Shown here: one piece after another, positions 35,135-45,600 of the stretch
How positions within the stretch are numbered: position 1 is the first letter of the stretch
How the letters are laid out: each line of letters opens with the position of its first letter
Assembly (NCBI GenBank): GCA_032622095.1
Contig: CP136067.1
Coordinates: 195,638,052-195,702,051, forward strand
Reading direction: 5' to 3'
Origin: Siphonodentalium dalli
Lineage: Eukaryota > Mollusca > Scaphopoda > Gadilida > Siphonodentaliidae
DNA length: 64,000 bases
The notes under the pieces: model-generated
The model's database searches: none
The model's input: only the letters and a program-made list of their open reading frames with translations
What the model was told of the DNA's origin: nothing
Made by a program: the position numbers and the translations under genes

Positions 35135-36320
35135 AAGATAATGGCGCGGGTTAGAATTTTCTAAAGTGACGCCGCTGTTGTCAGGGGCAGAAAGGGGGGA
35201 GGGGCCGAAATTTGTTTTGTCGCCGATTTCCACCAAAATTATATATAATCATCCCCATTAAATGAGGAATATAATGGTGTGGTTTAAACATGTCAAAAGT
35301 GGCGCCGTTCGAGTCAGATGTGTGCGGAAGGGGAGAGGGGCACCACAATCGATAACAATAATTTCAGGGCCGATTTAAACCATATTAAAATTGATACACA
35401 TTCTTCTCCATGATACAAGGAATCTTAGTGTGTGATTTAAAGATGCCAAATTGGTTTCGATTGGATGAGAGATTGGAGGGTGGGCACTCAATTTTATAAG
35501 AATTGGTTTAGCCACCAAACTTATACAAACTCAACCACTTGGTATGAGGAGTCTAATGTTCTGGCTTGAAGCTGTCAAAAGTGGATTCATTCGAGTCAGG
35601 GGTGCACTGAAATTTGATACACAACATTTTTAGCGCCAATGTCCACCAAATTCATACACATTCTATCCATGATACGAGGAATCTAATCGTGTGATTTAAA
35701 GACGCCACGTTGGAGCTGTTTGTGTGAGAGATGGTATGGGGTGCGTGGGGTTGTCATTACATTTTATAAAAAAATTGATTAGTCGCCGATTAGCACCAAA
35801 CTTATAAATAATCATCTCCAGGGTGTCAGGAGTCTAATTGTGTGGTGGGACCATTCGAGTCAGGGGTGCACAAAGGCTGAGAGAGATACACAAATTGATA
35901 AACAATATGTTTAGCGCCTATTTCCACCAGATTGATAAATATTCTTCTCCGTGATCAAGCTGCAAAACAGAGTTCAGTCCCCTCGCTAAGCGATGTCTGA
36001 ACGCTGCCGGATTGTGTATTTTCTTAAATAAATCTAACATTTGTTATTGAAGTGTTTTGCCAGCCACAATTCATCCTGGCTTGATCTAGACACATTTCAA
36101 ATGATTATGGACACTTCAGTTTCTCAGAATAATGCAGAATGAATGGTAACCTACAAAAGTCTCAAATAAATAAATGCGACATTTCTTCACATTACGTGTA
36201 GGTGCGGGCAGTGGTAATTCCTGCGTAGGGGACTGAACTCTGCGTGGAGCTTGCTCCGTAATACGAGGAGTCTAATCGTGTGGTTTAAATACGCCAAATT
36301 GGTGTCTTTTGGGTGAGAGA
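35135..36320 (+). repeat. Degenerate tandem repeat, about 130-bp period with A/B alternation (copy 1)
   Basis: A diverged unit is anchored by GAGGARTCTAAT..GTGTG-type sequence at 35264, 35417, 35546, 35676, 35827 and 36265, with a weaker first unit near 35135. Spacings are 153, 129, 130, 151 and 438 bp. The last becomes about 131 bp once the 298-bp transposon and its 9-bp target duplication are removed. Units alternate between an A form (GTCAAAAGTGG followed by TTCGAGTCAG) and a B form (GCCAAATTGG followed by GTGAGAG). Each also carries a CCACCAAA..TTATA..CTCCATGAT segment. I do not recognise the family. Confidence 0.8.
35956..36253. mobile_element. 298-bp non-autonomous inverted-repeat DNA transposon (MITE), copy 1
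   Basis: The ends form an imperfect inverted repeat of about 27 bp: it starts CAAGCT and ends AGCTTG, with a perfect 16-bp core CAGAGTTCAGTCCCCT at 35968-35983 and its complement at 36227-36242. The flanks CTCCGTGAT (left) and CTCCGTAAT (right) look like a 9-bp target-site duplication with one mismatch. An empty site is visible in a paralogous repeat unit at about 35666, which reads TCCATGATACGAGGAATC without an insertion. Removing element plus one duplication restores the repeat's 131-bp spacing. There is no coding capacity. The 9-bp duplication would suit a Mutator-type element, while the inner CAGAG motif recalls hAT ends, so the superfamily is left open. Confidence 0.82.
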
Positions 36321-36334
36321 TATGGGGGCCTTAA

Positions 36335-36596
36335 ATTAAATGCTAAAACGGTATACTGAGCGGTATACTGCTATTTAGTGAGAAACGCCTATGAACGGTG
36401 TACCTGTCATACACTCAAGAGAGGTGTACAGCGGTCTATACCGCAATTTAGCTATACGTGGTCCTGGCGCGATAAAGAACGGTCTTTCGTTATCACCCGT
36501 ATACTGCACGTTCTCTAGTGTCCGGCTACAAAGAGCGCTATAGCCCCCATCGCTAAAGAGCGGTATACCGTTCTGTATCCCCTCCGTTTATTTAAT
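36335..36596. repeat. GGTATAC-rich segment, possible degraded inverted-repeat element (copy 1)
   Basis: The words GGTATAC, GTATACTG and their complements cluster here, including a perfect palindrome CGGTATACCG at 36561-36570, a second CGGTATACTG near 36361 and CGGTCTATACCG near 36432. The left edge ATTAAATGCTAAAACGGTAT and the right edge, which in complement reads ATTAAATAAACGG, are weakly inverted. That would suit an old MITE of about 262 bp, but no target duplication is clear. Repeat structure is seen; the element identity is a guess. Confidence 0.4.
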
Positions 36597-37199
36597 TGTG
36601 TCAGTATTAGTAATTTACTTTGATGGTTTTTGCCACTGAAGTGCAATGGCATACATACTTTATGTCATTCTAGTAAAAATAGTAATTTAACTATTTATTC
36701 ATGGGAACCTTTCCTCCCTACAAAATATATACCTGCGATATCTAATTATGTCAAACATCTGTTTGTTCAATAATTAATCGAGTAAAATAGTTTGGGCTCA
36801 GCATTTGAGTTTATAGGACGGGCGGGTTAGGGAGCCAACTGGAAACATGCATATCCATTTTATTTTTGTGCGGAATTTTAGATTGGTGATCAAGGACAGA
36901 CTGTTGTGGAAAAACACATCCATTATATGTTAACAGTTTGGTTCCTAGATGAATGCATGCCACAGCCTGTTGTGGGCATATCAATTACACCAATTCACAG
37001 GCATACCAATATACTTTCCACTCTGGTTATTTTTTGGTATTTGTATATGTCTAGGGCTCTAGGCCTCATTTGTGATTTAAATAAAAAGTTAGTGCTACAA
37101 AACCTATTAATATACATGTAGTTCTTACTTTTACTTTTGATCCTATTCCATAATGTGTGTCATGTTAGGGCAATTAGGTTTTGAAAGTATTGCGCAAGT
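36597..37199. other. Unassigned non-coding island sequence (copy 1)
   Basis: Ordinary AT-rich sequence with no repeat or gene I can recognise. A 71-codon plus-strand frame at 36906-37121 has no recognisable domain, signal or promoter context and ends in TACATGTAG; I treat it as chance. The matching stretch in copy 2 is 49256-49858. Confidence 0.6.
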
Positions 37200-37209
37200 G
37201 GGGGGGGGG
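37200..37209 (+). repeat. Poly-G tract, 10 bp (copy 1)
   Basis: Run of ten G after GCGCAAGT. The equivalent tract in copy 2 (49859-49869) has eleven, so the length is unstable or sequencing-sensitive. Confidence 0.9.
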
Positions 37210-37339
37210 TCATTGGTGTATACATGGTATGGGAACAAACGCCAAACATTGGAATCGGACATGGCCAATTGTGCCTCCAGATTATCGGAAATCAGTCCGA
37301 GACGCCTTTCAGTCGGGGAGCCAATAAGGTCCACCTGCA

Positions 37340-37353
37340 CCCCCCCCCCCCCC
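37340..37353 (+). repeat. Poly-C tract, 14 bp (copy 1)
   Basis: Run of fourteen C after CCACCTGCA; sixteen C in copy 2 at 50000-50015. Confidence 0.9.
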
Positions 37354-37434
37354 GATGATTACAAATAACCTTATTTTTATTGTTCCCTATGGTATCCAGA
37401 TAAAGAATCCGGATTTCACCGAAAAATAAAGGTG

Positions 37435-37491
37435 GCCGAAACATCGAAATAAAAATAAAAATAATATAGCCGAAACATCGAAATAAAAAAA
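37435..37491 (+). repeat. 34-bp period short tandem repeat (copy 1)
   Basis: GCCGAAACATCGAAATAAAA occurs at 37435 and again at 37469, followed both times by A-rich spacer. Two copies only. The equivalent in copy 2 starts at 50097. Confidence 0.8.
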
Positions 37492-37496
37492 TCAGA

Positions 37497-37900
37497 CATG
37501 AGGCAGCAAACTTCTTCAAAATGTTGATGTAACCGTGAGCGAGGGGGGGGGGGGGGGGTGTGTGATTACTAGTACCTCACGAAACTTATTTGGAACAAAT
37601 AAAACTATCGTCATCAACTTATATTGACATATTTGTGTGAAGGAGATACCTGTTTTATCAGTAATGTAAATAAACCCCTTAAAATGTATGTAGTACAGAC
37701 TGACCAACTTGTCAGATCATGGGACGGTGTAGCCAAGTTTGGCAATTTATGGTAAAAGGTCCACCCAGGCAAATCACATCGACCCATTGTGTTAATTTTG
37801 GTATCAACATGAGCGTAAATATATCCCCGACGAATTTAGTTAATAAAATGCAACATGAGGCAGCAAACTTCGACACAAAATTGATGTAACCGGTTACCGG
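37497..37900 (+). repeat. Direct repeat pair, about 45 bp, 357 bp apart (copy 1)
   Basis: CATGAGGCAGCAAACTTC, followed within a few bases by AAAATGTTGATGTAACC or AAAATTGATGTAACC, occurs at 37497 and at 37854. The 357-bp interval between repeats holds the poly-G tract and otherwise unremarkable sequence. Solo ends of a small element or an old tandem duplication are both possible. Confidence 0.65.
37543..37558 (+). repeat. Poly-G tract, 16 bp (copy 1)
   Basis: Run of sixteen G followed by TGTGTGATT; copy 2 has twelve G followed by TGTGATT at 50205-50216. Confidence 0.9.
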
Positions 37901-38160
37901 GGGTGTTTGTTGACATCAGAGTTTCCAAATATCCAAGCTACAAAAACATGATTTCGCACTATTTAACTTATTGCCGTTGATCGGGGTTAGTCGATTCCTA
38001 TGAAAAACACTCTATTCAATTTGATTGAGAAGTTGTCAAAGTTATATACTTGCGTCTTGTATTATTAAAGTAAGAAAAACGTACCGATGTTGAAATGTGC
38101 TTTTCTATTTTAAAACAATGTCTCACAAACCGGAAACACAATTCAAAATTCCACTTTCTG
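37901..38160. other. Unassigned non-coding island sequence (copy 1)
   Basis: No gene, RNA or repeat recognised. Ordinary composition with no frame of note. The copy 2 equivalent lies at about 50557-50816. Confidence 0.55.
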
Positions 38161-38170
38161 TTTAGCCTAT

Positions 38171-38209
38171 CCCTGTCCCTACGGGCGAGTAGCTGGTGTT
38201 GGGACAGGG
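38171..38209. repeat. Small inverted repeat, 9-bp arms (copy 1)
   Basis: CCCTGTCCC at 38171-38179 and GGGACAGGG at 38201-38209 form a 9-bp perfect stem with a 21-bp loop. The loop contains a substitution between the copies (T at 38197, C at 50853). The copy 2 stem is at 50827-50865. Function unknown. Confidence 0.6.
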
Positions 38210-38335
38210 TACCAGTCTAACACAATAGACGTACATACTATGTAACATGGTTCCCAGTCACAACTCACAAATGCAATAGGCCTATCACGTGGTTATGTGT
38301 GATTGCAAGCCTGCAAATAGGGTGTCTGTCATTTG

Positions 38336-38426
38336 CAGAATGAGGTCCCCAGAGGGTGAATTTAGTGACGCTATCCCGCATAGCGGGCTAGCATCACTAA
38401 ATTCACCCTCTGGGGACTTCATTCTG
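38336..38426. repeat. 91-bp palindrome, left end of foldback element (copy 1)
   Basis: Arms of 44 bp (38336-38379 and 38383-38426) with a 3-bp centre ATA and about three mismatches, beginning CAGAATGAGG and ending TTCATTCTG. Such a near-perfect palindrome should extrude a long hairpin in single-stranded DNA. Its equivalent in copy 2 is broken by a 42-bp deletion. Confidence 0.92.
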
Positions 38427-38630
38427 CTTAGGCCCTCAACTGCTATGGTAGATCTAGGATCAGATTGAAGTTCCCCAGTTGAAGTTGGCGATGGTCACCC
38501 ATTGGGCACCTCGATTATGGATTTTACCTTCTGCAAATTAGGGGGTATAGAAACTTCCCAGATGAGAAAACGTAACTAAAAACAATGTTCATTTGATACT
38601 ATAGATACTTCCCAAAAGATTAGGCCTAAA

Positions 38631-38721
38631 CAGAATGAGGTATCCAGAGGGTGAATTTGGTGATGCTAGCCCGCTGTGTGGGATAGCATCACTAAATTCA
38701 CCCTCTGGGGACCTCATTCTG
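38631..38721. repeat. 91-bp palindrome, right end of foldback element (copy 1)
   Basis: Same palindrome family as 38336-38426, inverted at the other end of the element. The 44-bp arms have about five mismatches around a 3-bp centre, beginning CAGAATGAGG and ending CCTCATTCTG. In copy 2 it is intact at 51245-51335. Confidence 0.9.
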
Positions 38722-38760
38722 CAAATGACAGACACGCTATTTTGCAGGCTTGTGTGATTG

Positions 38761-38971
38761 AATACAATGTGTTGGCGTATACCCATGAATGGTGTTATAC
38801 TTAGTGGCAGGTCAAAATAAAGAGAGAGAAAGAGAATACGCATCGTTTATTGCAACCAATGGAGACGACTAGCACCTCACTCCAGTCAACACAGAGTAGT
38901 TTACATTCTATATGGCAAGGAACGTAAGCAGAATAAAACAGGGTCATCATTTCGTTTCACGTAGAGGCACT
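38761..38971. other. Unassigned non-coding island sequence (copy 1)
   Basis: Between the foldback element's target duplication and the piggyBac-like MITE. Contains an AG-rich stretch near 38820-38835 and nothing else I can name. The copy 2 equivalent is 51375-51585. Confidence 0.55.
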
Positions 38972-38975
38972 GTAA

Positions 38976-39388
38976 CCCTTTCAGTGCCAGGGGCCGATCT
39001 CATTTTTTTTTTGGGTTGAATTTGTTTTGGGTATGCTTAAGCATGCTATAGCGAATTTAAAAACAAACTGGTAAAAACCTTAGGGTCATGTTATAACTCA
39101 AAACTATCACCAAGTATTCATAGTAATAATTTTGGTGCCCATGAAAAACGTAAGATTCCCTGGCACTAAACCTACAAATTAAGTCTGGCACTGAAAGAGA
39201 GTAGAATATAAGAAAAATTATTAAAATTGTAAAAAATTGTAAAAAATAATAACAAATGATGAAAAATTGTTAGGCCAATGCATTCTCTTATATATGCGAG
39301 GCGTCCTATGGTCGACTCGCATATATAAGAGAATGCATTGGCCAGGGTATATGGGTTGATACAAAAATCGGACCTGGCACTGAAAGGG
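38976..39388. mobile_element. 413-bp piggyBac-like MITE, copy 1
   Basis: The terminal inverted repeats are perfect over 16 bp, CCCTTTCAGTGCCAGG at the left and CCTGGCACTGAAAGGG at the right, with further partial match inward (CCGAT and a T-rich run). The right flank is TTAA and the left flank GTAA, one change from a TTAA duplication. Ends beginning CCC next to TTAA are the known signature of the piggyBac superfamily. The interior is AT-rich, with a second degenerate copy of CTGGCACTGAAAG near 39184 and a perfect hairpin. There is no coding capacity, so it would depend on a transposase elsewhere. Confidence 0.8.
39273..39343. repeat. Perfect 28-bp-stem hairpin inside the MITE (copy 1)
   Basis: Arms at 39273-39300 and 39316-39343 are exact complements, starting GGCCAATGCATTCTC, with a 15-bp loop GCGTCCTATGGTCGA. 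If transcribed it would fold into a 71-nt hairpin of the size range of a microRNA precursor, but perfect pairing and the MITE setting argue for a foldback relic. No evidence of expression can be seen here. Confidence 0.85.
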
Positions 39389-39392
39389 TTAA

Positions 39393-39602
39393 ACAAGTGG
39401 AAACATTGGAAACAGTAGCATTAGCTATGAAGTTGAGATAACTGGACGCTATTTTATCTAGTTTTGACAGGCTGACTAAATCGGTTGTGGTGACATGCAT
39501 TGTGCAAGTTCATTCTACGAGTAACTGGTAGTACCATATCTTGCTATTTATTTTCATATTCAATGGTAACATCTGGAAACAAATTGAGACAGTGGTCACG
39601 CC
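39393..39602. other. Unassigned island sequence before array B (copy 1)
   Basis: No recognisable gene or repeat between the piggyBac-like MITE and the TA microsatellite. The copy 2 equivalent is 52007-52216. Confidence 0.55.
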
Positions 39603-39620
39603 ATATATATATATATATAT
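39603..39620. repeat. (AT)9 microsatellite (copy 1)
   Basis: Nine AT dinucleotides followed by a run of T, 40 bp before the satellite boundary. Same length in copy 2 at 52217-52234. Confidence 0.9.
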
Positions 39621-39659
39621 TTTTTTAATATTTCTTCTTGGACGACGAGATTCAGAAGC

Positions 39660-42600
39660 AATATCTATATCTACATGTATAATATCTATATCTACATGTA
39701 TAATATCTATATCTACATGTATAATATATATATCTACATGTATAATATCTATATCTACATGTATAATATCTATATCTACATGTATAATATCTATATCTAC
39801 ATGTATAATATATATATCTACCTGTATAATATCTATATCTACATGTATAATATCTATATCTACATGTATAATATCTATATCTACCTGTATAATATCTATA
39901 TCTACATGTATAATATCTATATCTACATGTATAATATCTATATCTACATGTATAATATCTATATCTACATGTATAATATCTATATCTACCTGTATAATAT
40001 CTATATCTACATGTATAATATATATATCTACATGTATAATATATATATCTACCTGTATAATATCTATATCTACCTGTATAATATCTATATCTACATGTAT
40101 AATATCTATATCTACATGTATAATATATATATCTACCTGTATAATATCTATATCTACATGTATAATATCTATATCTACATGTATAATATCTATATCTACA
40201 TCTATAATATCTATATCTACATGTATAATATCTATATCTACATGTATAATATCTATATCTACCTGTATAATATATATATCTACATGTATAATATCTATAT
40301 CTACATGTATAATATCTATATATACATGTATAATATCTATATCTACCTGTATAATATCTATATCTACATGTATAATATCTATATCTACATGTATAATATC
40401 TATATCTACATGTATAATATCTATATCTACATGTATAATATCTATATCTACATGTATAATATCTATATCTACATGTATAATATCTATATCTACCTGTATA
40501 ATATCTATATATACATGTATACTATCTATATCTACATGTATAATATCTATATCTACATGTATAATATCTATATCTACATGTATAATATCTATATCTACAT
40601 GTATAATATCTATATCTACATGTATAATATCTATATCTACATGTATAATATCTATATCTACATGTATAATATCTATATCTACATGTATAATATCTATATC
40701 TACATGTATAATATCTATATCTACATGTATAATATCTATATATACATGTATAATATCTATATCTACCTGTATAATATCTATATCTACATGTATAATATCT
40801 ATATCTACATGTATAATATATATATCTACCTGTATAATATCTATATCTACCTGTATAATATCTATATCTACCTGTATAATATCTATATATACATGTATAA
40901 TATCTATATCTACATGTATAATATCTATATCTACCTGTATAATATCTATATATACATGTATAATATATATATCTACATGTATAATATCTATATCAACCTG
41001 TATAATATCTATATCTACATGTATAATATCTATATCTACATGTATAATATCTATATCTACCTGTATAATATATATATCTACCTGTATAATATCTATATAT
41101 ACATGTATAATATCTATATCTACATGTATAATATCTATATCTACCTGTATAATATATATATCTACCTGTATAATATCTATATATACATGTATAATATCTA
41201 TATCTACCTGTATAATATCTATATCTACATGTATAATATCTATATCTACATGTATAATATCTATATCTACATGTATAATATCTATATCTACATGTATAAT
41301 ATCTATATCTACCTGTATAATATCTATATATACATGTATAATATATATATCTACATGTATAATATCTATATCTACCTGTATAATATCTATATCTACATGT
41401 ATAATATCTATATCTACATGTATAATATCTATATCTACCTGTATAATATCTATATCTACCTGTATAATATCTATATATACATGTATAATATCTATATCTA
41501 CCTGTATAATATCTATATCTACATGTATAATATCTATATCTACATGTATAATATCTATATCTACCTGTATAATATATATATCTACCTGTATTATATCTAT
41601 ATCTACATGTATAATATCTATATCTACATGTATAATATCTATATCTACATGTATAATATCTATATCTACCTGTATAATATCTATATATACATGTATAATA
41701 TATATATCTACATGTATAATATCTATATCTACATGTATAATATCTATATCTACATGTATAATATCTATATCTACCTGTATAATATCTATATCTACCTGTA
41801 TAATATCTATATATACATGTATAATATCTATATCTACCTGTATAATATCTATATCTACATGTATAATATCTATATCTACATGTATAATATCTATATCTAC
41901 CTGTATAATATATATATCTACATGTATAATATCTATATCTACCTGTATAATATCTATATCTACCTGTATAATATCTATATCTACATGTATAATATCTATA
42001 TCTACATGTATAATATATATATCTACCTGTATAATATCTATATCTACCTGTATAATATCTATATCTACCTGTATAATATCTATATATACATGTATAATAT
42101 CTATATCTACATGTATAATATCTATATCTACATGTATAATATCTATATATACATGTATAATATATATATCTACATGTATAATATATATATCTACATGTAT
42201 AATATCTATATCTACATGTATAATATCTATATCTACATGTATAATATCTATATCTACATGTATAATATCTATATCTACCTGTATAATATCTATATCTACC
42301 TGTATAATATCTATATATACATGTATAATATCTATATCTACCTGTATAATATCTATATCTACATGTATAATATATATATCTACATGTATAATATCTATAT
42401 CTACCTGTATAATATCTATATCTACATGTATAATATCTATATCTACCTGTATAATATCTATATCTACATGTATAATATCTATATCTACATGTATAATATC
42501 TATATCTACCTGTATAATATCTATATCTACATGTATAATATCTATATCTACATGTATAATATCTATATCTACATGTATAATATCTATATCTACATGTATA

Positions 42601-45600
42601 ATATCTATATCTACCTGTATAATATATATATCTACATGTATAATATATATATCTACCTGTATAATATCTATATCTACCTGTATAATATCTATATCTACAT
42701 GTATAATATCTATATCTACATGTATAATATATATATCTACCTGTATAATATCTATATCTACATGTATAATATCTATATCTACATGTATAATATCTATATC
42801 TACATCTATAATATCTATATCTACATGTATAATATCTATATCTACCTGTATAATATATATATCTACATGTATAATATCTATATCTACATGTATAATATCT
42901 ATATATACATGTATAATATCTATATCTACATGTATAATATCTATATATACATGTATAATATCTATATCTACCTGTATATTATCTATATCTACATGTATAA
43001 TATCTATATCTACATGTATAATATCTATATCTACATGTATAATATCTATATATACATGTATAATATCTATATCTACATGTATAATATCTATATCTACATG
43101 TATAATATCTATATCTACCTGTATAATATCTATATCTACATGTATAATATCTATATCTACATGTATAATATCTATATCTACATGTATAATATCTATATCT
43201 ACATGTATAATATCTATATCTACATGTATATCTACATGTATACTATCTATATCTACATGTATAATATCTATATATACATGTATAATATCTATATCTACAT
43301 GTATAATATCTATATCTACATGTATAATATCTATATCTACATGTATATCTATATCTACATGTATAATATCTATATCTACATGTATAATATCTATATCTAC
43401 ATGTATAATATCTGTATCTACATGTATAATATCTATATCTACATGTATAATATCTATATCTACATGTATAATATCTATATCTACATGTATAATATCTATA
43501 TCTACATGTATAGTATCTATATCTACATTTATAATATCTATATCTACATGTATAATATCTATATCTACCTGTATAATATCTATATCTACATGTATAATAT
43601 CTATATCTACATGTATAATATCTATATCTACATGTATAATATCTATATCTACATGTATAATATCTATATCTACCTGTATAATATCTATATCTACATGTAT
43701 AATATATATATCTACCTGTATAATATCTATATCTACATGTATAATATCTATATCTACCTGTATAATATCTATATCTACATGTATAATATCTATATCTACC
43801 TGTATAATATCTATATCTACATGTATAATATCTATATCTACCTGTATAATATCTATATCTACCTGTATAATATCTATATCTACATGTATAATATCTATAT
43901 CTACATGTATAATATCTATATCTACATGTATATCTACATATATAATATATATATCTACATGTATAATATCTATATCTACCTGTATAATATCTATATCTAC
44001 CTGTATAATATCTATATATACATGTATAATATATATATCTACATGTATAATATATATATCTACATGTATAATATCTATATCTACATGTATAATATCTATA
44101 TCTACATGTATAATATCTATATCTACATGTATAATATCTATATCTACCTGTATAATATCTATATCTACCTGTATAATATCTATATCTACATGTATAATAT
44201 CTATATCTACATGTATAATATCTATATCTACATGTATATCTACATGTATAATATATATATCTACATGTATAATATCTATATCTACCTGTATAATATCTAT
44301 ATATACATGTATAATATATATATATACATGTATAATATATATATCTACATGTATAATATCTATATCTACATGTATAATATCTGTATCTACCTGTATAATA
44401 TCTATATCTACATGTATAATATCTATATCTACCTGTATAATATCTATATCTACATGTATAATATATATATCTACATGTATAATATATATATCTACATGTA
44501 TAATATCTATATCTACATGTATAATATCTATATCTACATGTATAATATCTATATCTATATCTACATGTATAATATCTATATCTACCTGTATAATATCTAT
44601 ATCTACCTGTATAATATCTATATCTACATGTATAATATCTATATCTACATGTATAATATCTATATATACATGTATAATATCTATATCTACCTGTATAATA
44701 TCTATATCTACCTGTATAATATCTATATCTACATGTATAATATCTATATATACATGTATAATATCTATATCTACCTGTATAATATCTATATCTACATGTA
44801 TACTATCTATATCTACATGTATAATATATATATCTACATGTATAATATCTATATCTACATGTATAATATCTATATATACCTGTATAATATCTATATCTAC
44901 ATGTATAATATCTATATCTACATGTATAATATCTATATCTACATGTATAATATCTATATCTACCTGTATAATATCTATATCTACATGTATAATATCTATA
45001 TCTACATGTATAATATCTATATCTACATGTATAATATCTATATATACATGTATAATATCTATATATACATGTATAATATCTATATCTACATGTATAATAT
45101 CTATATCTACATGTATAATATCTATATCTACATGTATAATATCTATATCTACCTGTATAATATCTATATCTACCTGTATAATATCTATATCTACATGTAT
45201 AATATCTATATCTACCTGTATAATATCTATATCTACATGTATAATATCTATATCTACATGTATAATATCTATATCTACATGTATAATATCTATATCTACA
45301 TGTATAATATCTATATCTACATGTATAATATATATATCTACCTGTATAATATATATATCTACCTGTATAATATCTATATCTACATGTATAATATCTATAT
45401 TTACCTGTATAATATCTATATCTACATGTATAATATCTATATATACCTGTATAATATCTATATCTACAAGTATAATATATATATCTACCTGTATGATATC
45501 TATATCTACATGTATAATATCTATATCTACATGTATAATATCTATATCTACCTGTATAATATCTATATCTACATGTATAATATATATATATCTACATGTA

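Larger units (their letters stand above)
38306..38752. mobile_element. 447-bp foldback DNA transposon with 8-bp target duplication, copy 1
   Basis: It starts CAAGCCTGCAAA and ends with the complement TTTGCAGGCTTG. It is flanked by a perfect 8-bp direct repeat TGTGATTG at 38298-38305 and 38753-38760. The terminal inverted repeats run on through GTGTCTGTCATTTGCAGAAT and then into a 91-bp imperfect palindrome at each end, finishing at the internal words CTTAGGCC / GGCCTAAA. The central part (about 38440-38620) is unrelated single-copy sequence. There is no transposase. An 8-bp duplication fits the hAT superfamily, though the terminal bases are not classic hAT, so the assignment is tentative. Confidence 0.87.
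35051..39659. other. Non-satellite island, copy 1 of a segmental duplication
   Basis: Complex sequence of 4609 bp embedded in satellite. It starts abruptly at TTGCGAATGTCTG and ends at TTCAGAAGC, where satellite resumes in the same orientation. Its only open frames are short (under about 85 codons) and unrecognisable, and several lie inside transposon inverted repeats. It contains three well-supported small transposons and several degenerate repeats, listed separately. It matches 47710-52273 with offsets of 12659 (left end) and 12614 (right end). Confidence 0.95.

Noticed and set aside
36906-37121. 71-codon open frame, also present in copy 2 at 49565-49780
   Set aside because: Conservation only reflects the recent duplication. 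No domain, no supporting promoter or splice context that I can see, and its length is within chance expectation.
37143-37519. Short frames of 65-75 codons on both strands around the poly-G and poly-C tracts
   Set aside because: They depend on homopolymer length and change frame between the two island copies.
38589-38843. 84-codon minus-strand frame (and 51203-51457)
   Set aside because: It runs through the right-hand palindrome of the foldback transposon, so it is a by-product of the inverted repeat.
39273-39343. microRNA gene
   Set aside because: A perfectly paired stem inside a MITE is more like a transposon foldback. Without small-RNA data it is reported only as a hairpin.
39172-39500. 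Overlapping short minus-strand frames of 74 and 64 codons
   Set aside because: They cover the piggyBac-like MITE's hairpin and right end. No transposase similarity.
35051-39659. rRNA, tRNA or protein-coding exon in the island
   Set aside because: I looked for recognisable rRNA or tRNA sequence, conserved protein words and plausible exon structure and found none.
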